From an uncultured Phascolarctobacterium sp. (GTDB lineage: Bacteria > Bacillota > Negativicutes > Acidaminococcales > Acidaminococcaceae), in NCBI GenBank assembly GCA_900545535.1, contig UQZN01000014.1, forward strand, positions 8,789 to 72,788: a stretch of DNA of 64,000 nt, given 5' to 3'. The translations under genes were made by a program, and so were the position numbers. Each line of letters begins with the position of its first letter. The stretch's first letter is position 1. The notes below the pieces were generated by a model. The model made no database searches, had not been told where the DNA came from, and saw only the letters and a program-made list of their open reading frames with translations. Positions 53,615 through 60,890 of this stretch are shown in pieces.

Positions 53615-54742
53615 TTATTTAGAAAGCTTATCAAAAAAGCTCTGTTTCTTCTCCAGCAGCTCTTCCTGGGTAACTTTGGCTTTGGAAGGAATGCTAAAGC
53701 CGATTCCCGGATCCTCAGCCAATAATGCTTCCATGGCATTGGCAAAAGAATCATTCTTTTCCGCCACTTTCTCAGCCTGCTTCTGAAAATTCCGATAAAT
53801 ACTCTGGACCTCACCTAAAGGCATATCCAGACCAGCCGCCAATACGCAAATCCCCGGCGCATCTCCGGTATTCTGCACATGCGTAAACAGTTCATACGGC
53901 GTACCATAAGCATTTACCAAAGTCGAAAAGGAAAAGTCTATCGCTCTTTCCAGATCCTCAGGGCAATCGATAATAACGCCGATCCGCTTAGCAGTAGCAT
54001 TAGTAGGCAGCGATTTGCTTTCAGCAACCATATCCTCCAACAAACGGTTGAACTGCGACATATTCTGCGGCTGTGGATCCAATTCCATGTATTCCGCCAG
54101 CAGATAGCCCGGAGTAGTCACGATTTTCAATAAATCGGTACGGTCAATATTCTGCGCGCTTTCCAACATCTCCCTGCCGCTTACAATAGCCAGACGGCGC
54201 ACAAATTCTTCATTGGCCATCTTCTCGGCACGCAGCTTATTTTTGCCTAACAACGGCAAAAACTTTCTGTTGCTAATGATTTGTAAAGCAATCTTTTCAT
54301 CCAGGTCTTTAAAATATTCCACTGTATTTTTTAAACCGCGCCCATCTTCTTCAAAACCAGTAAAGACAAAGCCCATCACGTTTTTATTGCTGACATTCAG
54401 CAGATATTTATACAGTACTGAAGACGAACCGCTGCCGGTACCGCCTTCAGTAGAATTAACGACGCAAACCAGGTCGGCGTCATCAACAAAAGTATCAACC
54501 TTATTATTGCCCACCGAATCAAGATATTCGATAGCAATCTTACGGGCGATATCGCGCTCCTTGCCCGTGCCTTTTACCTTATCGGAAAGCACGATGCAAT
54601 ACTGCTTATATGCTTCCGGCACATCACCCAGATTACTGTTGATCAAAAGCAGCTCGTCCTCGGCGATAACGCCTGCTTCAAATGCAGCTATCGCAGCCTT
54701 GTTACCGGCTGCCCCCACACCAATAAGCTTTATTCTTAACAT
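53615..54742 (-). CDS. Divergent FtsZ/tubulin-like GTPase
   Basis: 375 residues. It opens RIKLIGVGAAGNKAAIAAFEAG (split here by the T1 turn), parallel to FtsZ's T1. The tubulin signature is EGGTGSG (99-105), and the FTGFEEDGRG region matches the FSFEGKRR segment of FtsZ. The T7 loop PGYLLAEYMEL aligns without gaps to [11 protein letters not shown] of the ftsZ gene in this window, with both catalytic aspartates replaced by glutamate (Glu217, Glu220). The C-terminus lacks the FtsZ anchor peptide and ends KKQSFFDKLSK. AGGGAGG lies 7 bases before the ATG. First large gene of the cassette; function unknown. Confidence 0.85.
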   Translation of the reverse strand: MLRIKLIGVGAAGNKAAIAAFEAGVIAEDELLLINSNLGDVPEAYKQYCIVLSDKVKGTGKERDIARKIAIEYLDSVGNNKVDTFVDDADLVCVVNSTEGGTGSGSSSVLYKYLLNVSNKNVMGFVFTGFEEDGRGLKNTVEYFKDLDEKIALQIISNRKFLPLLGKNKLRAEKMANEEFVRRLAIVSGREMLESAQNIDRTDLLKIVTTPGYLLAEYMELDPQPQNMSQFNRLLEDMVAESKSLPTNATAKRIGVIIDCPEDLERAIDFSFSTLVNAYGTPYELFTHVQNTGDAPGICVLAAGLDMPLGEVQSIYRNFQKQAEKVAEKNDSFANAMEALLAEDPGIGFSIPSKAKVTQEELLEKKQSFFDKLSK

Positions 54743-54801
54743 ACAAAAACCTCCCTGTCAGCTCCTCGAGCTGTATTCAAAATTTTATTTTTTAACACCA
54801 C
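54736..54801 (-). CDS. Possible 21-codon leader ORF
   Basis: GTG start with AAGGAG 9 bases upstream, encoding a 21-residue peptide that begins MVLKNKILN. Its TAA overlaps the ATG of the FtsZ-like gene, so ribosomes finishing it would be placed at that start. It may be a translational coupler; nothing is known about the peptide itself. Confidence 0.45.
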   Translation of the reverse strand: MVLKNKILNTARGADREVFVC

Positions 54802-54965
54802 TGCAACCAACTCCTTAAATTTTGGATAATTGCAATTTATTTTGCTGCCACTGGGCAGTAAAAACCATTCACACATTCATTGTTTCGATATCATTTTTAT
54901 AATCTAATAGGCTCTTTTTATTGTTTTTATTTTATTTTTCAATTTATAAACTATAATCCATTTTC

Positions 54966-54994
54966 ATTATACAACAGATGTCCCCCCCGACAAG
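54966..54994 (-). promoter_or_regulatory. Promoter of the FtsZ-like cassette, G7 tract in spacer
   Basis: Minus-strand TTGTCG, 16-base spacer, TATAAT (54966-54971). A run of seven Gs (54982-54988) lies at the start of the spacer; a change in its length would alter the spacing. The leader to the FtsZ-like start is about 220 bases, AT-rich. Confidence 0.6.
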
Positions 54995-55048
54995 ACGCAA
55001 GAAAGTTTTTTGTGAATTTTTTTCAGCGCCGCGATATCACGCTGCGCG

Positions 55049-55072
55049 GCACTTGCGGCAAGCCGCAAGTGC
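55049..55072. repeat. Perfect 11-bp palindrome in a GC-rich patch
   Basis: GCACTTGCGGC, two As, then its exact complement GCCGCAAGTGC, within a GC-rich stretch (about 55025-55095) that contrasts with AT-rich flanks. No T tract follows. It might be a protein-binding site or a dispersed repeat. Confidence 0.65.
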
Positions 55073-55110
55073 GTGTGCGTGCTTCACTCGCCAAGTGACG
55101 AAAACATCGA

Positions 55111-55136
55111 AAAAAAACATCTGCCACAGCAGACGT
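55111..55136 (-). terminator. Terminator after the XRE remnant
   Basis: Minus-strand stem ACGTCTGC/GCAGATGT (one G-T pair), TGTG loop, then eight Ts. It lies 12 bases after the remnant's stop. Confidence 0.75.
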
Positions 55137-55148
55137 CTCTAAAAATAC

Positions 55149-55322
55149 TTATTCAAATTTTCTGCCGTTCATACCCATATCCACAGCTCTTCCCAGACAG
55201 GCGACACTTATTTCCAGTGCCGCTGCCAGCTTTACCAGCGTAATGACGCTTGTGTTGCACCACCGTTTCAATATTGCCTGGCTAGCGGCTAGAAAACAGA
55301 GCCGCCATTTTGCAGAAACTGA
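55149..55322 (-). pseudogene. Remnant of an XRE-type regulator gene
   Basis: A 57-codon open stretch with no start codon of its own at the 5' side. The last 40 residues read like the C-terminal half of a helix-turn-helix regulator (QAILKRWCNTSVITLVKLAA, then ALEISVACLGRAVDMG). Upstream it meets a TGA. Its own terminator survives. It lies just outside the FtsZ-like cassette. Confidence 0.5.
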
Positions 55323-55359
55323 TCACTGATGCTCTCAAAATAGTGAGCAGCCACATCTA

Positions 55360-55404
55360 AAAACATAAACACCTCAGGTAAAATACCTGAGGTGTTTATG
55401 TTTT
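55360..55404. terminator. Strong bidirectional terminator
   Basis: A perfect 21-bp inverted repeat (55360-55380 and 55384-55404) with a 3-base loop, starting AAAACATAAACACC. It lies after the secreted-protein gene at 55432. Confidence 0.9.
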
Positions 55405-55431
55405 AATCATTTATTTCGCAAACAGTAATTT

Positions 55432-56514
55432 TTAATCGTGTAAATGCGGTGCTTTGTAATCAGCCGGCAGCCAGAAAAGCCTGATCGGCAGATTGGACGC
55501 TCCCGGAGGCGACCAGGTAAAACGTCCTTCACTGTTGGGCTCAAGTGTAGCGATGCGGAAGCCTTCTTCGCCTAAGCGGCCAAAAGCAGGAATATCAGGG
55601 ATATTGATGAGCTTACGTTCACCGCCCTGCTCTAAAACACCTACGCCGGCAAACATGCCGCCCCACGGATTGAGCCAAAGCTCATAAGGTTTATCGCCTT
55701 TCAGCTTATAATCGATATTATAAACAACGCCGTAATTGCCATAGTTTTCGGCCGGCAGCCCTGTGGTCGCATCTATGCCCCGCAGATATTCGCCGGTCTG
55801 GCTGTCTGCTAAAAGCAGTGCGTAGCCTGTGCCTGTTTCAGTTTCAATCGGACGCTGCAGCGTATAGTTCAGGTCAGCTTTGGCAAAGGTACCCCGCAAA
55901 GGATGCTCGTCCATGGGCAGCTGCTGCGCCAATACGGAGAATAGTTCTATATCGCTCTGCGGTTCGCACAGCAGTACCGTTACTTCGACCGGCCTGTCGC
56001 TGGTAAAGTCGATAGTGCCTGTTAAAAGCTTGTCTGGCGGCAGCAGCGTGCCTTGTCCGCCCAGAAGTTCCGTCGTCTTGCCAAAACCCAGCGTAGTGGT
56101 ATGCGGTTTCTGGTCAGCAAAATAATATTCCTGTGATTTTTTACCAACAGCCTGATAGTCATGGCTGGGACCGTCGATACCGCTGCGGGTAACAGTAAAA
56201 CTGGCAGGACGCAATCCGTTATTTTTGACGAGGATGGCCAGCTTTTTCAGTTTACTGGTACCGTTGACATGATGAAAGAACAGCCGCCCTTCACCCTGCA
56301 GTGTATCCCGGTATAAAATACCTGTTGCGTAAACCATTTCCGGGCTGTCGGAAAAGAGCAGCCGCGGACCGTCGGCCTTCACTTTGCCCCGCAGCTGCTG
56401 ATGATCAGGTACGCCCTGCTGCGGCCAGACAGCCTGAGCCAGACCTGCAGACGGGGTATTCAAAAGAAAGCCGCACATACATGCGGCTATAAGGTTTCCT
56501 AAAATTTTTTTCAT
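55432..56514 (-). CDS. Secreted protein of unknown function
   Basis: 360 residues with a signal peptide (about 1-27, ending GLAQA). The mature part is beta-rich and contains no catalytic motif that I recognise. Noteworthy segments are GRLFFHHVNGTSKLKKLAIL and YELWLNPWGGMFAGVGVLEQ, the latter late in the protein. It ends PHLHD. I start at ATG 56514; the ribosome site (GGGGA) is weak and distant. It lies 18 bases after the aldolase gene, so it may be co-transcribed. Confidence 0.72.
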   Translation of the reverse strand: MKKILGNLIAACMCGFLLNTPSAGLAQAVWPQQGVPDHQQLRGKVKADGPRLLFSDSPEMVYATGILYRDTLQGEGRLFFHHVNGTSKLKKLAILVKNNGLRPASFTVTRSGIDGPSHDYQAVGKKSQEYYFADQKPHTTTLGFGKTTELLGGQGTLLPPDKLLTGTIDFTSDRPVEVTVLLCEPQSDIELFSVLAQQLPMDEHPLRGTFAKADLNYTLQRPIETETGTGYALLLADSQTGEYLRGIDATTGLPAENYGNYGVVYNIDYKLKGDKPYELWLNPWGGMFAGVGVLEQGGERKLINIPDIPAFGRLGEEGFRIATLEPNSEGRFTWSPPGASNLPIRLFWLPADYKAPHLHD

Positions 56515-56532
56515 AAGTATAATTATCCCCAA

Positions 56533-57180
56533 CTACTGTTTTAAACTATTTGCATAGTCCTGCAAAAATTTTTCCAGGCCTTTATCAGTCAGCGGGTGCA
56601 GCAGCATCTGTTCCAGCACATTGGTCGGGATCGTCGCTATCTGCGCTCCGGCCAGCATGACCTGATTGACATGGTCAAGATTGCGGATACTGGCAGCGAT
56701 GATCTCTGTTTTCAGACCATACTGCTTAAATATTTTTACCATATTGGCAACAAGCTGTACGCCGTCTTCGCCAATGTCGTCCAAACGTCCAATAAAGGGA
56801 CTGACGTAGGAGGCGCCGGCATTAGCGGCCAGCATGGCCTGAGATAAGCTGAACACCAGGGTAACATTGGTTTTTATACCCTCACTGCTCAGGATCTTTA
56901 CTGCTTTTAAGCCTTCGGCAATACAGGGGATCTTGACAACGATATTATCAGCTATCTGCGCCAGCTGACGTGCTTCACGCACCATACCGGCACAGTCGGT
57001 ACTGATAACTTCCGCACTGACCGGCCCTGTTACAAGTTTGCAGATTTCCGGTATCACTTCAGCCTGCGTGCGTCCGCTTTTAGCGATCAGGCTGGGATTA
57101 GTAGTAACACCATAGACGATACCCAATTCCGCCATGCCGGCTATTTCGTCGACATCAGCGGTATCCATAAAAATTTTCAT
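56533..57180 (-). CDS. Small transaldolase / fructose-6-phosphate aldolase family
   Basis: 215 residues, the short TalC/FSA form. It opens [13 protein letters not shown], with the Schiff-base lysine in [31 protein letters not shown] and [13 protein letters not shown]. Members are either transaldolases of the pentose phosphate pathway or fructose-6-phosphate aldolases; sequence alone does not decide. I start at ATG 57180, GAGGG 7 bases upstream. Confidence 0.92.
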   Translation of the reverse strand: MKIFMDTADVDEIAGMAELGIVYGVTTNPSLIAKSGRTQAEVIPEICKLVTGPVSAEVISTDCAGMVREARQLAQIADNIVVKIPCIAEGLKAVKILSSEGIKTNVTLVFSLSQAMLAANAGASYVSPFIGRLDDIGEDGVQLVANMVKIFKQYGLKTEIIAASIRNLDHVNQVMLAGAQIATIPTNVLEQMLLHPLTDKGLEKFLQDYANSLKQ

Positions 57181-57215
57181 CACTGAACCCTCTTTCCCAC
57201 TGGAACTATACTATT

Positions 57216-57809
57216 TTAAGGTAATACGACTACCTTGGTGGCATTGGTCTGCCCCGGCAGGCTCATGGTCATGATGTTATACCAGGCCATGATGCGGTCG
57301 CCTTCTTTGATATTCTGACAGTCTTCATAAACGTCTTTGCTGACAGTTACGATGATGTCACGGTTAGAGTTGAGCAGGCGTACGGATTCTCCGTCTTCAC
57401 TGGGAGTAACCTTTTCAACATGCATATATTTGCCCTGTTTTTCGTTATTTTTGCCAAAAACAATGGCGAAGCCTTCTGCCTGCGGCGGATAGCTGCGGGT
57501 CATTTTGCTGGAATAGTAGGCGGTCACTTTGCGGCCTTTCCTTAAAGCGCGGTCGCCTTTCAGGTCGCCGTCTTTCCCGTCGATAAGCAAGGTTTTATCA
57601 GTTACGATAACTGTGGCTACAGGATAATTGCCATCGCCTTTTACAGTTACTTTATCTCCGTCAACGGCAATTATTTCGCCGGTAGTAGCCATTACGTCGC
57701 GTACCGGGCTCGGATAGATCTTTTCTGGTGGCTCTGCCGCGCTGACGATACCCAATCCCAGCGTAAACAGGCAAATCAATGTTAGAATAAATGTGCGTTG
57801 TAATTTCAT
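57216..57809 (-). CDS. Secreted protein of unknown function (197 aa)
   Basis: A signal peptide (about 1-24, ending VSAAE) and a beta-rich mature domain with repeated segments, as in TGEIIAVDGDKVTVKGDG and DVYEDCQNIKEGDRIMAWYN. It resembles small OB-like secreted proteins of Negativicutes, but I cannot name a family. The start at 57809 has GAGAGGAG 8 bases upstream. Confidence 0.72.
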   Translation of the reverse strand: MKLQRTFILTLICLFTLGLGIVSAAEPPEKIYPSPVRDVMATTGEIIAVDGDKVTVKGDGNYPVATVIVTDKTLLIDGKDGDLKGDRALRKGRKVTAYYSSKMTRSYPPQAEGFAIVFGKNNEKQGKYMHVEKVTPSEDGESVRLLNSNRDIIVTVSKDVYEDCQNIKEGDRIMAWYNIMTMSLPGQTNATKVVVLP

Positions 57810-57916
57810 GATCACAACTCCTCTCATCGGTTCGTACTTTTTATATTATATCAAACCTTTGTGACAAATGCGTGTTATTTTAATAACTTAATCATGATAA
57901 AAACCTTGCCTATGTT

Positions 57917-57942
57917 AAAAAGGCCCGCAATGCGAGCCTTTT
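57917..57942 (-). terminator. Terminator after the abgA-like gene
   Basis: Minus-strand stem AAGGCTCGCA/TGCGGGCCTT, then TTT, immediately after the stop. Confidence 0.78.
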
Positions 57943-57943
57943 C

Positions 57944-59245
57944 TTATTTGTTGGTATAGGCGATGGCAAGCTCGGTAAGCATAGCCACAGCTTTATAAAG
58001 GCAGTTTTCATCAAAATCGAAGCAGCTGTTATGATGTCCGGCTGCAATTTCAGTGCCATACATCAGGTAAGCGGCACGGCCGCCCTTCTGCTGCACACGT
58101 TCCATAAAGTACGAGCAGTCTTCACTGCCGCCCAGATCCATATAATCCACAACTTTGGCATATTGACCGCAGCGTTCTGCGAGCACTTTGATCTCGGCGC
58201 CCAGTTCATGGTCGGCTACACAGGCAGGCGCACCGCCTGCTTCGCTGATAGTGACGTCGACATTATACATATCGGCGGAGGCTTTGATCATGCGGCGGGC
58301 TTCACTTATCATAAATTCATTGATCTCGGTATTGGCGCCGCGTGTTTCCATTTTGATGAGCCCCACGTCAGGAAGAACGTTCCTGCCGGTACCGGCCTGT
58401 AATACGCCTACGTTGATCCTGGAAGCGCCCTGCCCGTGGCGGGAAATAGAGTGCAGCGCGATACATGATGCTGCCGCTGCCAAAAGGGCATTGCGGCCTT
58501 TTTCAGGTGCGGCACCGGCGTGGCTGGATTCGCCTTTGAAGCTGGCGTCCAGTTTTGTCGTTGCCAGAAAACCGCCTGTCAGGCAGACAAGCGAGTCCGC
58601 TTCGGTTGCTTTAAAGCCAATGTGCCCGCCAAACATATAATCGACATCGTCAACGATACCTTTGGCTACCATAGCACGGGCGCCGCGCACACCTTCTTCG
58701 GCCGGCTGAAAAATAAGCTTGACGGTTCCTGCCAGCTCTTCTTTATGTGCAGCAAGCAGTTTAGCCAGGCCGATGCCAATAGTGACATGGCCGTCATGAC
58801 CGCAGGCATGCATCGCGTTTGCATGCAGCGAACGAAAACCGTTTGCCAGGGGGCGATGCTGCTCGTCTGCGCATTCTTCGACATCATTACAGTCCATATC
58901 GACACGAAAAGCGACAGTTTTACCGGGTCGGGCAAATTTCATCACGCCGACGACTCCTGTTTTTCCGCCCTTCATTTTCTCTACCAGATCTGCGTCAGCG
59001 CCTTCGCTGACGGCGCGGGCCATAGCCTGCTCCAGAACTTCCGCTCCGGGAAGTCCCATCATTTCAGATTCTTCAAGGGCATCGTCGCCCATATAAACGT
59101 CATAACCCAGTGCCTGCAGTTCTTTGATCACCATGGAAGCGGTCCTGAACTCCGTCCAGCCTGTTTCAGGATGACGGTGCAAATCACGACGACGCTTTAC
59201 TAATTCGGGCTGCAGAGCTTCTGCTTCCTGCCAGATTTTTTGCAT
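57944..59245 (-). CDS. abgA: AbgA-like M20 amidohydrolase
   Basis: 433 residues, cytoplasmic metallo-amidohydrolase. Several stretches agree with subunit A of E. coli p-aminobenzoyl-glutamate hydrolase: RRDLHRHPETGWTEFRTAS, MHACGHDGHVTIGIGLA, KLIFQPAEEGVRGARAMV, RINVGVLQAGTGRNVLPD and GTEIAAGHHNSCFDFDE. Metal ligands lie in the CGHDGH, EEG and HHN motifs. AbgA normally pairs with AbgB to cleave p-aminobenzoyl-glutamate. No abgB or abgT is in the window, so it may act alone or on other N-acyl amino acids. Confidence 0.85.
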   Translation of the reverse strand: MQKIWQEAEALQPELVKRRRDLHRHPETGWTEFRTASMVIKELQALGYDVYMGDDALEESEMMGLPGAEVLEQAMARAVSEGADADLVEKMKGGKTGVVGVMKFARPGKTVAFRVDMDCNDVEECADEQHRPLANGFRSLHANAMHACGHDGHVTIGIGLAKLLAAHKEELAGTVKLIFQPAEEGVRGARAMVAKGIVDDVDYMFGGHIGFKATEADSLVCLTGGFLATTKLDASFKGESSHAGAAPEKGRNALLAAAASCIALHSISRHGQGASRINVGVLQAGTGRNVLPDVGLIKMETRGANTEINEFMISEARRMIKASADMYNVDVTISEAGGAPACVADHELGAEIKVLAERCGQYAKVVDYMDLGGSEDCSYFMERVQQKGGRAAYLMYGTEIAAGHHNSCFDFDENCLYKAVAMLTELAIAYTNK

Positions 59246-59270
59246 ACTTCATATCCCCTCTTTCAAAAAT

Positions 59271-59468
59271 CTAAAAAAGCACCAGCTGATCGCTGTCAAT
59301 AGGCATCAAAGCATCGGCCGGGGTCTGTTTTCTGTTTTTGTCTGTTACCCACTTGCCGCAGGCAGGACAGCTCATGCTGGCTGTTCGCACAGCCCAGGCC
59401 AGATGTTTACCGCACTTGGGGCAGATAAATTCGACCTGCATTATTTCGCTTGCTTTGCGCTTTTCCAT
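59271..59468 (-). CDS. Small zinc-ribbon protein
   Basis: 65 residues with two CPxCGK motifs (FICPKCGKHL and MSCPACGKWV) 18 residues apart, forming a zinc ribbon, then a hydrophilic tail ending QLVLF. No further domain. I keep ATG 59468, though AAAGGTG is about 13 bases upstream; Met10 is an alternative. It lies 25 bases before the amidohydrolase gene on the same strand. Confidence 0.68.
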   Translation of the reverse strand: MEKRKASEIMQVEFICPKCGKHLAWAVRTASMSCPACGKWVTDKNRKQTPADALMPIDSDQLVLF

Positions 59469-59558
59469 GACTGTTGCTTCGCACCTTTCGTTTGTACTCT
59501 TTGGTTTATTATACTATAATGCGCTGAACTTTGCAGACATTTTTAGCATTAAACCACA

Positions 59559-59587
59559 TGGACAAATACCTGAAAATGGTCTATTCT
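59559..59587 (+). promoter_or_regulatory. Promoter of the 103-aa hypothetical gene
   Basis: TGGACA (59559-59564), 17-base spacer, TATTCT (59582-59587). Confidence 0.55.
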
Positions 59588-59629
59588 ATAAAGAGAATGT
59601 GTTTAGGAAAAGAAAAGCGAGGTAATAGT

Positions 59630-59941
59630 ATGGCTGGATTGGCACAGGAATTTGAACGGCTTGACTGCTGGGAATCGGCAACTGAGGAAGAAAATATCGT
59701 GATTTATGGTATGGATTTTGAAGAGGAAAAAGTTTTTGTGGTTTTTACAGACGATGCCGGCAAAACGCCTGCTGATGAGGCAGCGCCGCTGGTGGCCGCC
59801 TGCTACAGCGACGACGACTGTTTTAAATGGGGCAAGGAGCTGGAAAACTTTGCCGCCTGGGAGCAGCTGTGCGCCGAGCATAAGCCCGGCTCTCCTGCTT
59901 TGCTGCACGCTTTGGCAGCATACGAACTGCCCAAGAAATAG
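59630..59941 (+). CDS. Hypothetical acidic protein (103 aa)
   Basis: An acidic cytoplasmic protein with no recognised domain; it opens MAGLAQEFERLDCW, contains NIVIYGMDFEEEKVFVVFTD and ends YELPKK. I start at 59630 because GAGGT is about 7 bases upstream; the longer open frame begins before the -10 element. It stands alone between its promoter and a bidirectional terminator. Confidence 0.75.
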   Translation: MAGLAQEFERLDCWESATEEENIVIYGMDFEEEKVFVVFTDDAGKTPADEAAPLVAACYSDDDCFKWGKELENFAAWEQLCAEHKPGSPALLHALAAYELPKK

Positions 59942-59953
59942 TATTAAAGCGAA

Positions 59954-59986
59954 AAAAGTCCTGCCGCTTGAAGCGGCAGGACTTTT
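59954..59986. terminator. Bidirectional terminator
   Basis: A 16-bp stem AAAAGTCCTGCCGCTT/AAGCGGCAGGACTTTT between the convergent 103-aa and SIMPL genes. Confidence 0.92.
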
Positions 59987-59994
59987 GCATATTT

Positions 59995-60708
59995 TTAATT
60001 CAGTTTAAAGGTCACTTCAACGCTGGTATCTATTTTCAAAGTACCGGGCATCAGCTGCGTCGGAGCTGCCGCATCGGCTGCTAACGACCGTTTATAATTC
60101 ATTCCTGACGCAACCATAGTCTCGCCGTTGTAGTCGCTGACTTCGGCGCTGAGCATTTCGCCAAGGTTACGTCCGCCGGCATTGGCCACGATCGCAGCTT
60201 TCGTCCTGGCATTGTCAACGGCAGCTGCTAAAAGCTGACGCTGCACAGTGCTTTCTTCGCTTAAGGCAAAGTTGACCTGATTGACATTAGTAACGCCTTC
60301 CTGAACGGTTTTATCGATAACATCGCCCAGTTTTTTCAAATCGTCTACCTTGATCCGCAAGGTGGTATTCAAGACATAGCCTTTTTGCCTGCTTTTGCCG
60401 TTGATATTTTCATAATCAGGATACAGGTTATAGCTGGAGCTTTGGATATTGCCTTCGCTGATCGCCAGCCCTAACAGGGCCCGGCGTACCTTCTGGCTTG
60501 CTTCCGCAGCCTGATCGCGCGATGCTTCGGCAGTATCGGCTTTAACGCTGATCCCCAGCGTTACATAAGCCATATCCGGCGCTACTTCCTGTTTGGCAAC
60601 GCCTCTGACAGAAATCGTATTTGCTTCGGCTGCCATAGCAGCACCCTGCATCGATAATAAACTTATGGCAACCAGTGTTGCAGCTGCCAGTGCTTTAACT
60701 TTTTTCAT
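59995..60708 (-). CDS. Secreted SIMPL-domain (DUF541) protein
   Basis: 237 residues with a signal peptide (about 1-26, ending AMA) and one SIMPL domain (ISVRGVAKQEVAPDMAYV, then NARTKAAIVANAGGRNLGEM). Such exported proteins are linked to oxidative-stress tolerance (YggE) and signalling, without a defined activity. The start 60708 has GGGAGG 7 bases upstream. Confidence 0.9.
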   Translation of the reverse strand: MKKVKALAAATLVAISLLSMQGAAMAAEANTISVRGVAKQEVAPDMAYVTLGISVKADTAEASRDQAAEASQKVRRALLGLAISEGNIQSSSYNLYPDYENINGKSRQKGYVLNTTLRIKVDDLKKLGDVIDKTVQEGVTNVNQVNFALSEESTVQRQLLAAAVDNARTKAAIVANAGGRNLGEMLSAEVSDYNGETMVASGMNYKRSLAADAAAPTQLMPGTLKIDTSVEVTFKLN

Positions 60709-60737
60709 AGTAAGACCTCCCATTTCATTATGCCTTC

Positions 60738-60746
60738 ATTATAGCA
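60738..60746 (-). promoter_or_regulatory. Extended -10 promoter of the SIMPL gene
   Basis: Minus-strand TGC-TATAAT about 30 bases before the start; no good -35. Confidence 0.55.
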
Positions 60747-60832
60747 TCGAACCTATGGCAAAACTATGTTTTTTAGCAGTCTTCACCTAGATATTACTTT
60801 TCTATCACAAAATTGTCACTGCTATTGCCAAT

Positions 60833-60861
60833 TTGCCAAAAAAAATTTACAATTATATAAG
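60833..60861 (+). promoter_or_regulatory. Promoter of the uracil permease gene
   Basis: TTGCCA (60833-60838), 17-base spacer, TATAAG (60856-60861), 29 bases before the ATG. No PyrR-type attenuator fits in the short leader. Confidence 0.62.
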
Positions 60862-60890
60862 CATTTAAACTTAGAAAAGAGGTCATCATC

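Larger units (their letters stand above)
54802..55431. other. Long non-coding stretch upstream of the FtsZ-like cassette
   Basis: Between the leader ORF and the secreted-protein gene there is no intact gene. It holds the AT-rich leader, the G7 promoter, the GC-rich palindrome, a terminator, the XRE remnant and a second, very strong terminator. The short open frames here have no ribosome sites. Confidence 0.7.

Noticed and set aside
58520..59203. Plus-strand open frame of 227 codons
   Set aside because: Antisense to the AbgA-like gene, whose motifs are complete.
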